Below are positions 34,977-44,395 of a stretch of DNA of 64,000 nucleotides, piece by piece. The DNA is from Hyphomicrobiales bacterium (GTDB lineage Bacteria; Pseudomonadota; Alphaproteobacteria; Rhizobiales; Rhizobiaceae). The stretch spans positions 1-64,000 of the forward strand of contig UBMU01000028.1 of the NCBI GenBank assembly GCA_900466605.1, given 5' to 3'. Both the position numbers and the translations under genes were made by a program. The notes below the pieces were generated by a model, which had not been told where the DNA came from, did no database searches, and worked only from the letters and a program-made list of their open reading frames with translations. Every line of letters begins with the position of its first letter. The stretch's first letter is position 1.

Positions 34977-36527
34977 ATGACCGCATACGCCGCCGGCAAA
35001 ACAGCCCAAACAGGTAATCCTATCATCCGTGTCGACGGTATTGTGAAACGCTTCGGGGGAGCCCAGGCACTGGCTGGCGCCTCGCTTTTCTTGCGGCGAG
35101 GCACGGTGCACGGGCTCGTTGGACAAAACGGTGCAGGCAAATCGACGCTCATCAAGGTTCTCGCCGGGCTTCATGTCCCAGACGAGGGAAGGATAGAGGT
35201 CGAGGGCCGGCGTTATGAAAGCTTGACGCCACATCTTTGCGAAGAACTTGGCATCCACTTCATTCACCAGGACCGCCTTCTCGTGCCTACGTTTACTGTC
35301 GGAGAAGCGCTGTTTCTCGGGCGGGAGAAAACGTATCCCGGAACGCCGTTTCTCAATCGCCGCGCCATGCAGAGCCGGGCCGAAGAAATCCTTCTCAACT
35401 ATTTCGGGCTTCGGCTTCAGAAAAACACCCTGATTGGAGCACTCTCCACTGCTGAAAAGCAAATCGTCCAGATCACCCGCGCTTTGCTGAACCAGCCAAG
35501 GGTGTTGGTCTTCGACGAGCCTACGGCGGCGCTTATCAGGCGTGAGGCTGAAACGCTCTTCCGGCTGATCCGTCGACTTCGCGACGAGGGCGTGACGATC
35601 CTCTACATCTCGCACTATCTGAACGAAATCGAGGAGTTGTGTGACGAGGTCACAATCTTGCGCAACGGCGTCAATGTTGCGTCCCTATCGGTCGAGGAAA
35701 CCTCTGCCAAGGCGATCGCAACCCTGATGACCGAGCGCGATATTGCCGAAATGTTTCCAAACCGAGAGGTCACGTTTGGTCCAGAGATCCTCAAGGTCGA
35801 GGCATTGTCGGCACCGAGCCACTACGACAATGTCGATTTCACTCTGCGCCGTGGAGAGGTCCTTGGCGTGACAGGGCTTCTGGGCTCAGGCGCAAAGCCC
35901 CTCATCCGCACACTCTTCGGTCTGGAGGCGGCGAAAACGGGCCGGATCGAGATCGTTGGACGCTCAAGGCACGCGCGCAATCCCGTACAGGCGGTTGAAA
36001 ACCAAGTTGCGCTCGTACCGGAAGACCGCCGAGGCAATGGCGTTGCTCTCGATCTCAGTGTCTCCGAAAACATCACACTTTCCAGCCTTGCCCGGTTTAC
36101 ACGCTTCGGATTTCTCAAGCGCAGCGGCGAGCGCAAAACTACCGACGCGCTTATTGAGCGACTTGAGATCAAGACCACAGGACGCGACGCCCTGCTACGC
36201 ACGCTTTCCGGTGGCAACCAACAGAAGGTCGCTATTGCGAAGTGGCTCAGCCGCCAGTCGGAGATCTATCTGCTCGACGAACCGACGGTTGGTGTTGATA
36301 TCGGCTCGAAGGTTGAGATTTACGCGCTGATTAACGAGCTGGCGGCCCGCGGGGCCGGCGTTATCGTGCTCTCGTCGGACCTGCCCGAGCTTGTCGGCAT
36401 CACCGACCGGATCCTAGTCTTTTTTCGCGGCCGCATCGTGCGCGAACTTCTCTCCTCAAATACCTCGACGGATGAAGTACTGGCAGCATCGACTGGCGCT
36501 TCAGAAGGATTGCGCCATGTCGGCTGA
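34977..36527 (+). CDS. CUT2-type ABC transporter ATPase 2
   Basis: A 516-residue tandem ATPase of the RbsA family. Domain one is complete: Walker A GQNGAGKST, signature-like LSTAEKQIVQITRALL, Walker B VLVFDEPTAAL. Domain two has a degenerate Walker A (GLLGSGAKPLIRTLFG lacks the Gly-Lys-Thr/Ser), while LSGGNQQKVAIAKWLS and YLLDEPTVGVDIGSK remain, the usual asymmetric pattern of this family. ATG 34977 is preferred over an upstream frame start at 34926 that overlaps the hairpin. The 3' end overlaps the start of permease 2a by 11 bases. Confidence 0.9.
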   Translation: MTAYAAGKTAQTGNPIIRVDGIVKRFGGAQALAGASLFLRRGTVHGLVGQNGAGKSTLIKVLAGLHVPDEGRIEVEGRRYESLTPHLCEELGIHFIHQDRLLVPTFTVGEALFLGREKTYPGTPFLNRRAMQSRAEEILLNYFGLRLQKNTLIGALSTAEKQIVQITRALLNQPRVLVFDEPTAALIRREAETLFRLIRRLRDEGVTILYISHYLNEIEELCDEVTILRNGVNVASLSVEETSAKAIATLMTERDIAEMFPNREVTFGPEILKVEALSAPSHYDNVDFTLRRGEVLGVTGLLGSGAKPLIRTLFGLEAAKTGRIEIVGRSRHARNPVQAVENQVALVPEDRRGNGVALDLSVSENITLSSLARFTRFGFLKRSGERKTTDALIERLEIKTTGRDALLRTLSGGNQQKVAIAKWLSRQSEIYLLDEPTVGVDIGSKVEIYALINELAARGAGVIVLSSDLPELVGITDRILVFFRGRIVRELLSSNTSTDEVLAASTGASEGLRHVG

Positions 36528-37542
36528 GGCCCAGATTTCTACGCTCGCAACTGCCAGCGTCCTTAGCGACGATCGGCAAAGGACAAGGTCCAATCTGGCT
36601 GCATCTGCGTTGCGTTTTGGCTCGCTTCTTTCTTTTGCTCTTGTTCTCGTCGGGTTTTCTCTCACAGCCCCCTATTTCCTGACGATTGGCAACATCGGCA
36701 ATGTCCTCGGTCAATCCGCCATAGCCGGGGTCCTGGCGATCGGCCTGACAATCGTCCTGATAGCGGGCGGCTCGAATGTTGTAACGGGCGGCATAGACCT
36801 GTCGCTTGCGGCAAACATGGGACTGAGCTCGGCGATCTATGCAACGCTTATCCACCTCGGCTATGGCGACCTGGTTGCCGCCCTTGGCGCAATCCTCGCG
36901 GGATTAGCAATTGGCGCAGTCAATGCCGCTGCGGTGGTCTTGGCAGGTATTGTGCCGCTGCTTGCGACGCTTGCGGTCATGAATGTTGTCGCCGGGCTGG
37001 AACTCGTCTTGACCCAAAACACCGTCGTGCCGGCTTCAACCGATTTTCTGACCGCGGTCTCCGCCTCAGACGGTTTCGGCATTCCGGTTCTCGCTTATGT
37101 TCTGCTCGGGTTTGCAGCGATTGCAGCAGCGGTCATACAGCATACGCCTCTAGGGCTTCGCCTTTATGCGGTTGGCGAATTTCCAGATGCTGCCAGAGCA
37201 GCTGGCGTTCCGCTTAAACGCCTTCTGGCTGGTGCGTTTGTCGCCAGTGGGCTGTGTGGCGGCCTTGCCGGTATCTTGTCAGTCTCCTACCTGAGCGGCA
37301 GCACGACCGGATCGGGAGAGATGCTTTTGCCGGTCGTCGTAACCGCCCTGCTCGGGTCGGTATTTTCGCGCCGGCTGGTGCCTACCGTAACGGGAACCCT
37401 AATCTCGGCGCTGTTCATCGGTTTTCTCATTAACGGATTTCAACTCCTTAATATTACAAGTACTTTTGTCAGTGGAATACAGGGAGGTCTAATCCTGATC
37501 GTCGTATCCGCCACCACGCTTCTCAGTAAACGGGAGCTCTGA
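36517..37542 (+). CDS. CUT2-type ABC transporter permease 2a
   Basis: A 341-residue RbsC-family permease with about ten hydrophobic helices and a polar N-terminal tail of 35 residues. Family segments are GGSNVVTGGIDLSLAANMGL and AAGVPLKRLLAGAFVASGL. It overlaps ATPase 2 by 11 bases and is followed after three bases by a second permease, so this system probably uses a heterodimeric membrane channel, whereas system 1 has one permease. Confidence 0.88.
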   Translation: MSAEAQISTLATASVLSDDRQRTRSNLAASALRFGSLLSFALVLVGFSLTAPYFLTIGNIGNVLGQSAIAGVLAIGLTIVLIAGGSNVVTGGIDLSLAANMGLSSAIYATLIHLGYGDLVAALGAILAGLAIGAVNAAAVVLAGIVPLLATLAVMNVVAGLELVLTQNTVVPASTDFLTAVSASDGFGIPVLAYVLLGFAAIAAAVIQHTPLGLRLYAVGEFPDAARAAGVPLKRLLAGAFVASGLCGGLAGILSVSYLSGSTTGSGEMLLPVVVTALLGSVFSRRLVPTVTGTLISALFIGFLINGFQLLNITSTFVSGIQGGLILIVVSATTLLSKREL

Positions 37543-37545
37543 CAC

Positions 37546-38523
37546 ATGTCGACCTCGTCTCCCATTGCTAAAGCAATTTCCGGCCTCTCCCGATACGGCC
37601 TTGTTCTGGCACTGTTGGTGGTGTTCTCCATCTTCACTGTCGCCGCCCCGACCTTTCTGACACCGGGCAATCTGCAAAGCATCCTCGTAAACAACTTCAC
37701 GCTGCTTGCGATTGTCTCCATCGCCATGACACTTTCTGTATCGGTAGGCGGTATTGACCTTTCGGTTGGCACGGCTGTTGATTTTGCAAGCTTTGCCTTC
37801 ATCTCCGTGGTGCTTGCTGGCAAGCCGGTCGCGCTTGCGTTGCTCGCTGCTCTTTTCGCAGGCGCCCTTGTCGGGGGGTTCAATTCCATTCTGATTTCGG
37901 CGATCGGTGTATCGCCCTTCCTGGCAACTCTTGGCACGCTGTTTATCGGTCGCAGCATTCAGCAGCTCCTGACAAACGGCGGCAACCCGGTCTATCTGCC
38001 TCCGATGGGCATTCCCGACGCCTTTCGCTTCCTCGGCCACGGATCGCTTGGCGGCCTGCCTGTTCCACTCTTGATTGCCGCACTCGTCATGCTGGGCGCC
38101 GGGATTTTACTTTCGCGCATGCGCGTTGGCCGGGTGTTGCTATCGATTGGTATACAGCCAAGTGTCGTGCGTCATTCCGGTATCGGCCTTGGCCCTCACA
38201 TCGCGGTGACCTTCATTCTGGCAGGAATGATTTCGGCAATTGCCGGAATTATTCTCACGTCGACGGTCACGGTCTACATCCCGTCGTCCGGCAACGCCTT
38301 TCTGCTCAATGCGATCGGCGCGACCTTTATCGGCACGACTTTTTCGCCACTGGGACGCCCAAATATCGCAGGTACGGTCCTTGGCGTCCTGCTGCTGAGC
38401 ATCGTGGCCAACGGCCTGCTCCTGACGGGCTTGAACTTCTACTGGCAGCAGGTGGCCACCGGAACCCTCATATTCGCCGTGCTGGCCTTCAGCTTCATCA
38501 ACCGAAATACCGCCACCGCCTGA
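37546..38523 (+). CDS. CUT2-type ABC transporter permease 2b
   Basis: A 325-residue permease of the RbsC family with ten or so membrane helices; VSVGGIDLSVGTAVDFASFAF and VRHSGIGLGPHIAVTFILAG are the family segments. It lies three bases after permease 2a and 35 bases before the flavin monooxygenase gene. The start ATG 37546 is preceded by GGGAG. It is presumed to pair with permease 2a in one transporter. Confidence 0.88.
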   Translation: MSTSSPIAKAISGLSRYGLVLALLVVFSIFTVAAPTFLTPGNLQSILVNNFTLLAIVSIAMTLSVSVGGIDLSVGTAVDFASFAFISVVLAGKPVALALLAALFAGALVGGFNSILISAIGVSPFLATLGTLFIGRSIQQLLTNGGNPVYLPPMGIPDAFRFLGHGSLGGLPVPLLIAALVMLGAGILLSRMRVGRVLLSIGIQPSVVRHSGIGLGPHIAVTFILAGMISAIAGIILTSTVTVYIPSSGNAFLLNAIGATFIGTTFSPLGRPNIAGTVLGVLLLSIVANGLLLTGLNFYWQQVATGTLIFAVLAFSFINRNTATA

Positions 38524-38558
38524 GAGCGATGCGATCTTGAAAACGCAGGAACCATGAC

Positions 38559-39950
38559 ATGAGCCGAGAAATCAGATTGAACGCCTTCGACATGAATTGC
38601 GTCGGGCACCAATCGCCGGGCCTATGGCGCCATCCGCGCGACCAATCCTGGACCTACAAGGATCTCGACTACTGGGTTCATCTGGCCAAGACGCTCGAAC
38701 GTGGCAAGTTCGACGGTTTGTTCATCGCAGATGTGCTTGGTGTCTATGACGTATTGAACGGCAACGTTGACGCGGCGCTGCGCCATTCCGCGCAGGTTCC
38801 GGTCAACGATCCACTACAGCTGATTCCGACCATGGCATATGAAACCGAGCACCTCGGCTTCGGGCTGACCGCGTCGCTTTCCTTCGAGCATCCCTACACG
38901 TTCGCGCGCCGGATCTCTACGCTTGACCACCTCACAAAGGGTCGGGTGGGCTGGAACATAGTCACCTCCTATCTCAACAGTGGCGCTCTTAATGTCGGCC
39001 AGCCGGCGCAGACAAATCATGACGACCGCTACGACCTTGCCGATGAGTATCTCGAGGTCTGCTATAAGTTGTGGGAAGGCAGCTGGGAAGACGACGCCGT
39101 TGTACGCGACCGTCACAAGGGCGTCTTTACCGACCCGAGCAAGGTGCATCCCATCCGCCACGCGGGGAAGCACTTCTCCGTTCCGGGCATTCACCTCAGC
39201 GAACCCTCTCCACAGCGTACGCCGGTGCTTTACCAGGCAGGCGCCTCCAGCCGTGGCAAGGATTTCGCCGGCGCCCACGCCGAATGCATTTTTGTCGCCG
39301 CGCCTTCCAAGACGGTCCTCAAGCGTTACGTCGCAAACGTCCGCCAGGCGGCCGAACGGGTGGGCCGCAATCCGAAGGAAATTCTTGCCTTCAACCTGCA
39401 GACAGTTGTCCTCGGCGAAACGGATGCCGAGGCCCAGCGCAAGTTCAACGAATATCGCCAGTACGCCTCCTTCGAAGGGGCGCTGACGTTGATATCGGGC
39501 TGGACTGGGATAGATTTCGGGCAGTTCGGCCCAGATGAGGTCTTGCGCCACCGCTACACCAACGCCGTCCAATCGGCGGTAGAGACCTTCACGACGATCG
39601 ATCCTGCAAAGGAATGGACTGTTCGCGAGATGGCCGACTGGGTCGGCGTCGGCGGATTCGGTCCAGTTTTCGTAGGCTCGCCAGCGACAGTCGCCGACCT
39701 GATGCAGGAGTGGGTCGAAGACACGGATGTCGACGGCTTCAATCTTGCCTATGCGGTGACGCCAGAAAGCTTTGAGGATGCTGTTGACCTTCTTGTGCCG
39801 GAGCTCCAAAAACGTGGTGTCTACAAGACTGATTACAGGCAGGGAACGCTTCGCGAGAAGCTCGGCGGCAAAGGGCCACGCCTGCAAGAACCACATCCAG
39901 GCGCCGCATTTCGCCACCGCACGTCGGTGTCCAGGAAACTCGCCGTCTAG
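38559..39950 (+). CDS. NtaA/SnaA/DszA-family flavin monooxygenase
   Basis: A 463-residue luciferase-like monooxygenase of the NtaA/SnaA/DszA/SoxA group, which uses FMNH2 and oxygen to attack aminopolycarboxylates or sulfones. Family marks are GLWRHPRDQSW near residue 20, FDGLFIADVLGVYD, LSFEHPYTFARRISTLDHLT, GRVGWNIVTSYLNSGALN and PVLYQAGASSRGKDFAGAHAE. It follows the second CUT2 transporter within the operon, so it most likely acts on the imported compound. With the SfnB- and DszC-like enzymes nearby, an organosulfur substrate is more likely than a chelator, but this is inferred. It is convergent with the DMT transporter gene. Confidence 0.88.
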   Translation: MSREIRLNAFDMNCVGHQSPGLWRHPRDQSWTYKDLDYWVHLAKTLERGKFDGLFIADVLGVYDVLNGNVDAALRHSAQVPVNDPLQLIPTMAYETEHLGFGLTASLSFEHPYTFARRISTLDHLTKGRVGWNIVTSYLNSGALNVGQPAQTNHDDRYDLADEYLEVCYKLWEGSWEDDAVVRDRHKGVFTDPSKVHPIRHAGKHFSVPGIHLSEPSPQRTPVLYQAGASSRGKDFAGAHAECIFVAAPSKTVLKRYVANVRQAAERVGRNPKEILAFNLQTVVLGETDAEAQRKFNEYRQYASFEGALTLISGWTGIDFGQFGPDEVLRHRYTNAVQSAVETFTTIDPAKEWTVREMADWVGVGGFGPVFVGSPATVADLMQEWVEDTDVDGFNLAYAVTPESFEDAVDLLVPELQKRGVYKTDYRQGTLREKLGGKGPRLQEPHPGAAFRHRTSVSRKLAV

Positions 39951-39966
39951 GGCAACTCCGCCAAGA

Positions 39967-40830
39967 TCAATGCGCAAACTTACGCGCAGCCGCCACGCAG
40001 GCAATCACAGCGGCAGTGACCGCAAACATGGTCCAAGTTACCGTTTCGTGCAGTAGGGTTGATGCCAGCGTCAATCCGAGAAACGGTTGGAGCAACTGCA
40101 ATTGCCCGACGCTGGCGATACCGCCAAGGGCAAGACCCCGATACCAGAAGACGAAGCCGATCAGCATGCTGAAAAGTGACACATAGGCCAGGCCCGCGAG
40201 CGCAGGCGTTCCAATGCCGGAGAAGCTTGCGGGCATGGACCATAGCGACGCAATGACCATCCACGGTAGCGATACAACGAGCGCCCAGGATATGACCTGC
40301 CATCCTCCCAGCCTGCGTGAAAGCCGCGCGCCTTCTGCGTAACCGAGGCCGCAGACTATGATTGCCGCCATCATCAGCGCGTCTCCGACAGGAGAAGCAC
40401 TGAGCCCTTGTGCTACGGCAAACGCGCAGACGAGCGCACTTCCCGTCATTGCGAAAAGCCAAAACGCCGGTTTCGGGCGCTCTCCGCCACGTACGACACC
40501 GAAGACTGCGGTGGCTAGCGGCAACAGGCCAATGAAGACAACCGAATGGGCAGACGTTACGTGTCGAAGTGCCAGTGCGGTCAAAAGGGGGAAGCCAACG
40601 ACCACACCGGCTGCTACCACCAGCAGCGGTATGATATCGCCCCGCACTGGGCGTTTCGCGCCGAAGAAGAAGAGCAACCCAAGCGCCAATACTCCGGCGA
40701 TCAAAGCGCGTGCGACGGTCAGAAACACGGGATCGAACTGCATGACCGCAAGACGCGTGGCAGGCAACGAGCCGCTGAAGATCACGACGCCGACCATACC
40801 GCTCAGCCATCCAGTTGTTCTGCGTTCCAT
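39967..40830 (-). CDS. DMT-superfamily (EamA) exporter
   Basis: A 287-residue inner-membrane protein with ten hydrophobic helices arranged as two EamA repeats (about residues 5-135 and 145-285), typical of drug/metabolite exporters such as RhtA or EamA. Sequence marks include FSGSLPATRLAVMQFDPVFLTVARA in the first repeat. ATG 40830 follows GAGAGG. It is divergent from a MocR-type regulator gene, an arrangement common for amino-acid or metabolite efflux pumps induced by their substrate. The exact substrate cannot be predicted. Confidence 0.88.
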   Translation of the reverse strand: MERRTTGWLSGMVGVVIFSGSLPATRLAVMQFDPVFLTVARALIAGVLALGLLFFFGAKRPVRGDIIPLLVVAAGVVVGFPLLTALALRHVTSAHSVVFIGLLPLATAVFGVVRGGERPKPAFWLFAMTGSALVCAFAVAQGLSASPVGDALMMAAIIVCGLGYAEGARLSRRLGGWQVISWALVVSLPWMVIASLWSMPASFSGIGTPALAGLAYVSLFSMLIGFVFWYRGLALGGIASVGQLQLLQPFLGLTLASTLLHETVTWTMFAVTAAVIACVAAARKFAH

Positions 40831-40949
40831 GACCTGCCTCTCTTTTAGCTTCTTATCGGGTCGAAACGATAACAATGCCAGTGACAGTCTGGTACGGTTT
40901 GATAAAACTGTTATGCTAAAAACATCAGTACAGATTGAAGGGAAACCGG
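40831..40949. promoter_or_regulatory. divergent promoter region, DMT/MocR
   Basis: The 119 bases between the exporter and regulator genes must carry both promoters. GGTAC at 40892 and the related CAGTAC at 40926 lie some 34 bases apart and may be a pair of MocR half-sites; the evidence is thin. Confidence 0.35.
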
Positions 40950-42332
40950 GTGCAAAATATCACGCGGGTAGTCACTGTCATGACCGCGGTCCGAGACAGG
41001 ATCGCCGGACGACATCTGACACCCGGCGCGAAACTTCCCTCGGTCCGGTCCATGGCTGCGGCTCTCAAGGTTTCTACCTCAACAGTTGTCGAGGCATACG
41101 AGCGCCTGATTGGCGAAGGTGTCATTCTCTCCCGGCCTGGCTCCGGTTTCTATGTCGCCAGCCAGGCTTCACCATTTTCGCTTTCGGCTGCCGGTCCAAA
41201 ACTCGATCGCGCGATCGACCCTTTCTGGGTCTCCCGGCAGTCCCTGGAGGCAGATAGCAGCGACCTCAAGCCGGGTTGCGGTTGGCTCCCACCCTCATGG
41301 CTTCCTGAACCGGGAATTCGAAAGGCGTTGCGAAAACTCTCGCGCAGCGACGGCGCCGCGCTGGCAGACTACGGTTCCCCGCTTGGGTTGGAGCCCCTGC
41401 GTCTACTGATTGCCAGGCGCATGGCGGAGCGAGGAATGGAGGCTTCCCGCGACCAGATCATGTTAACTGAATCCGGCACCCAGGCAATTGATCTGCTGTG
41501 CCGGTTCTTTCTCGAACCGGGTGACACTGTCCTGGTGGATGACCCATGCTACTTTAATTTCCAGGCACTGTTACGGGCGCATCGCGCGAAAATGATCAGC
41601 GTTCCCTATACGCCGACTGGACCGAACATAGATCTGTTTGCTCAGACGGTTGCAGAGCATCGGCCGCGCCTCTACATCACCAACTCGGCAATCCATAATC
41701 CCACCGGAGCAACTATTTCGCCGGTTGTCGCCCACAGGGTCTTAAAGCTTGCCGATCAATACGATCTCACGATCATTGAAGACGACATCTTTGCAGATTT
41801 CGAGCACACGTCGGCGCCGCGCCTTGCGGCATTCGATGGCCTGGACCGTGTGGTTCACATCGGAAGCTTCTCCAAAACGCTCTCTGCTTCCGCCCGTTGC
41901 GGATTTATCGCGGCTAAGCGCGAATGGGTGGATGGCCTAATCGACCTGAAGATTGCGACGTCGTTTGGCGGCGCAAGGCTCTCGGCTGAACTTGTTTACA
42001 CGGTGCTCAGCGATGGCAGCTACCGCAGGCACCTGGAGGTTCTGCGCGGTAGGCTATCAAGAGCGATGTCCGAGGTCGCAGCTCGCCTGAAGAGCCTTGG
42101 TTTCTCTCCCTTTGTGGAGCCTCAGGCCGGCATGTTCCTGTGGTGCCTCCTGCCTGATGGCAAAGACGCGGCAAATGTCGCCCGCGCGGCTCTGGACAGA
42201 AACATCGTTCTGGCACCTGGCAATGCGTTCAGCCTTTCGAAGTCCGCATCGAGCTACATGCGCTTTAACGTCTCGCAGACGCTTGATGGACGGGTTTTCG
42301 ACATGCTTCGCGACGCTCTAAAGGCTGAATGA
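40950..42332 (+). CDS. MocR-family (GntR plus aminotransferase) regulator
   Basis: A 460-residue MocR-type transcription factor. Residues about 10-75 form a winged helix of the GntR class (LPSVRSMAAALKVSTSTVVEAYERL) and residues about 95-460 a fold-type I aminotransferase-like domain that binds PLP, with the Schiff-base lysine in HIGSFSKTLSASARCGF. The asparagine of NSAIHNPTG and aspartate of IIEDDIFADF are also conserved. GTG 40950 has AAGGGA six bases upstream; TTG 40935 is an alternative. MocR proteins usually sense an amino acid, PLP or a PLP adduct; control of the divergent DMT exporter is the simplest reading. Confidence 0.87.
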   Translation: MQNITRVVTVMTAVRDRIAGRHLTPGAKLPSVRSMAAALKVSTSTVVEAYERLIGEGVILSRPGSGFYVASQASPFSLSAAGPKLDRAIDPFWVSRQSLEADSSDLKPGCGWLPPSWLPEPGIRKALRKLSRSDGAALADYGSPLGLEPLRLLIARRMAERGMEASRDQIMLTESGTQAIDLLCRFFLEPGDTVLVDDPCYFNFQALLRAHRAKMISVPYTPTGPNIDLFAQTVAEHRPRLYITNSAIHNPTGATISPVVAHRVLKLADQYDLTIIEDDIFADFEHTSAPRLAAFDGLDRVVHIGSFSKTLSASARCGFIAAKREWVDGLIDLKIATSFGGARLSAELVYTVLSDGSYRRHLEVLRGRLSRAMSEVAARLKSLGFSPFVEPQAGMFLWCLLPDGKDAANVARAALDRNIVLAPGNAFSLSKSASSYMRFNVSQTLDGRVFDMLRDALKAE

Positions 42333-42362
42333 ATGTCAACGGCGGGTCGAGTGCATCCTCGA

Positions 42363-43139
42363 TCAGCGATCGAACATGTCCTGCCACTGCCGCTCACCGA
42401 TCATACAGTCGGTCTTCGGCTGGTCGGCAACCCTTCCGACGACGACCGGCGGCGTGAGCCCGCTTACTTCCAGGACAAGCTTGCGTCGCACGGCGATAGC
42501 GAAGTCCTCGATCTTGTAGACCGGCAAGACGAAGGAGCCTGGCCCACCGATCACGCAATCAGCATAGTAGTTGTCGAGACCACCCGGCGCACCAGAGGGT
42601 CGAAGCATCAGCGCAAGCCCGTTGATGATGATGCCTGCTGCCACGGCCTTGTCGCGTGTCTGGGCAACGGGATTGCCGGAATTGTTTGTCCCGTCGCCAG
42701 AGACATCGATGACCTGTCTCCTACCGGAATAGGGGCTGGAAACGATCATGGCTGCGCCCTGGGCAATCGCGGTTGAAATCGACGTGCGACGTTGTGTGGT
42801 GATTGGACGCTGTGCAAGCTTGTCGGCAAAGCCAATCGCGTCCTGCTCGGTTTCTATCATGTGCCAATCGATGACAGAATCGGGCACGACGTAACCTGCC
42901 CATTCGAAGTAGCTGATCGCAATGCGTCCGTTCAGCCCCCCGGTTACCGCATCAATGAACTCACGGTGCCTGAGCGCTTCGACATAACCCTCGCGCTGGA
43001 TGCGGACCTCCTCCTGATCCATCGACCGAGAGGTATCGACAGCAAGGACGAGCTTTACATCGACCTCGCCTCCCCCCAGCCCAGCGGCAACGGGAGTGGC
43101 TGCCGACAGACTTATGAGCATTGCCAGTGTTGCAAGCAT
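42363..43139 (-). CDS. DUF1194 VWA-domain exported protein
   Basis: A 258-residue protein of the DUF1194 family: signal peptide (residues about 1-20, ending at PVAAG) and one von Willebrand A domain. The metal-ion-dependent adhesion site begins with DTSRSMD and continues with the Thr in TTQRRTS and the Asp in DVSGDGTNN. ATG 43139 has GGAG five bases upstream; the frame extends to 43184. Family members are common in rhizobia, often of unknown role, probably protein-protein interaction in the periplasm. It is convergent with the MocR gene. Confidence 0.85.
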   Translation of the reverse strand: MLATLAMLISLSAATPVAAGLGGGEVDVKLVLAVDTSRSMDQEEVRIQREGYVEALRHREFIDAVTGGLNGRIAISYFEWAGYVVPDSVIDWHMIETEQDAIGFADKLAQRPITTQRRTSISTAIAQGAAMIVSSPYSGRRQVIDVSGDGTNNSGNPVAQTRDKAVAAGIIINGLALMLRPSGAPGGLDNYYADCVIGGPGSFVLPVYKIEDFAIAVRRKLVLEVSGLTPPVVVGRVADQPKTDCMIGERQWQDMFDR

Positions 43140-43413
43140 CTGCGCTCCAATCAGCGGGTCAGACTGTCTAGGCAAATGTAGCACAGCTTGAACCGCGGAG
43201 GTCGCCGACCATGCCTTTGCAAGTCAACTTTCGGTGATACAAGGCGGTGACTGCCGCCGTTTGACTTCCTCCCGCGATCGGTTCGGCCCTCTTGATTTGA
43301 GCGGCAAGCCACCTCATCTGATAGGTCTGTTTCAAACTGTCGAACCGACAGCCCCTCGCATTTGCAGCCGCTGCCGTTCCTCACGTTGACGCACCAGCGT
43401 CCGAGGAGTTCTC

Positions 43414-44379
43414 ATGGGATTCATTGATCGCGACATCCAGCCATCTCTCGATACCGGGCTGATAGACGCGTATTCGACATCGGTATCGAGTGCCGTTGAT
43501 CTTGTCGGCCCCGCAGTCAGTCGCATCGAAAGAGCCGGCGGTCGGGCGGGTCATGGTTCCGGTTTTGCAATTTCACCCGATGGTCTCGTGGTGACCAACA
43601 ACCACGTCGTCGATGATGCCAAGACTGTCCGGATCAAGACCCCGGAGGGCGTGGTCGTAGAGGGCAAGGTGCTCGGCCGTGATGCCGACAGTGACCTGGC
43701 GCTCATTCGCGCTAACGATTGGTCAGGGGCCTGGGCAAAGCTTGGCGATTCCAAGACGCTAAAGCGCGGCCATATCGCGATTGCAATTGGCAACCCACTC
43801 GGGTTCGAGTGGACCGTAACCGCCGGCATTGTTTCGGCGCTTGGACGATCAATGCGCTCAGCCAGCGGGCGGCTTATGGATGATGTCATCCAGACGGACG
43901 CTGCCTTGAACCCCGGAAATTCCGGTGGACCGCTGGTCTCCTCGGCCGGCGAGGTCATCGGCGTCAATACGGCTGTCATCCAGGGCGCGCAAAGCATCGC
44001 GTTCTCTGTTGCTTCCAACACCGCCAGGCATGTAGTGTCAGAGCTTCTGCGTTTTGGGCATGTTAGACGCGCCTTTATCGGTATTGCCGCCGATACGGTT
44101 GACCTGCATCGCCGCGTCGCCTTAGAAGCCGGCCTTGCCCAAACAACGGCCGTGCGGCTGCGTCGGGTGGAGGTGGACAGCCCGGCAGCACACGGTGGCC
44201 TCCAGGAAGGGGACTATCTGCTCTCGATCGACGGCCATCCAACCTCAGGCGTTGACGACGTGGTCAGGCTTCTGGATGGCGACAAGATCGACACGGATGT
44301 CGAAGTGTTGATCTTTTCCGTGACGGGTCGGATCGAGCGACACATCTTGCGACCAACCAATCGTCCAAAGTCGGCCTAG
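43414..44379 (+). CDS. HtrA/DegP-like serine protease without signal peptide
   Basis: A 321-residue S1C-family protease with one PDZ domain. The catalytic triad is complete: His64 in TNNHVV, Asp94 in DADSDLALI and Ser170 in NPGNSGGPL. The PDZ domain covers about residues 215-310 (LEEGD-type carboxylate loop as GGLQEGDYLLSIDGHP). Unlike DegP or DegQ it has no signal peptide or membrane anchor at the N terminus, so it probably acts in the cytoplasm. GAGGAG lies upstream of ATG 43414. It is convergent with the GGDEF-EAL gene, and no adjacent substrate or regulator is apparent. Confidence 0.87.
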   Translation: MGFIDRDIQPSLDTGLIDAYSTSVSSAVDLVGPAVSRIERAGGRAGHGSGFAISPDGLVVTNNHVVDDAKTVRIKTPEGVVVEGKVLGRDADSDLALIRANDWSGAWAKLGDSKTLKRGHIAIAIGNPLGFEWTVTAGIVSALGRSMRSASGRLMDDVIQTDAALNPGNSGGPLVSSAGEVIGVNTAVIQGAQSIAFSVASNTARHVVSELLRFGHVRRAFIGIAADTVDLHRRVALEAGLAQTTAVRLRRVEVDSPAAHGGLQEGDYLLSIDGHPTSGVDDVVRLLDGDKIDTDVEVLIFSVTGRIERHILRPTNRPKSA

Positions 44380-44395
44380 CGTCTTCGACGCTTGA

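Noticed and set aside
38814..40004. A 396-codon open frame on the minus strand
   Set aside because: It is antisense to the flavin monooxygenase gene, which has clear family motifs.
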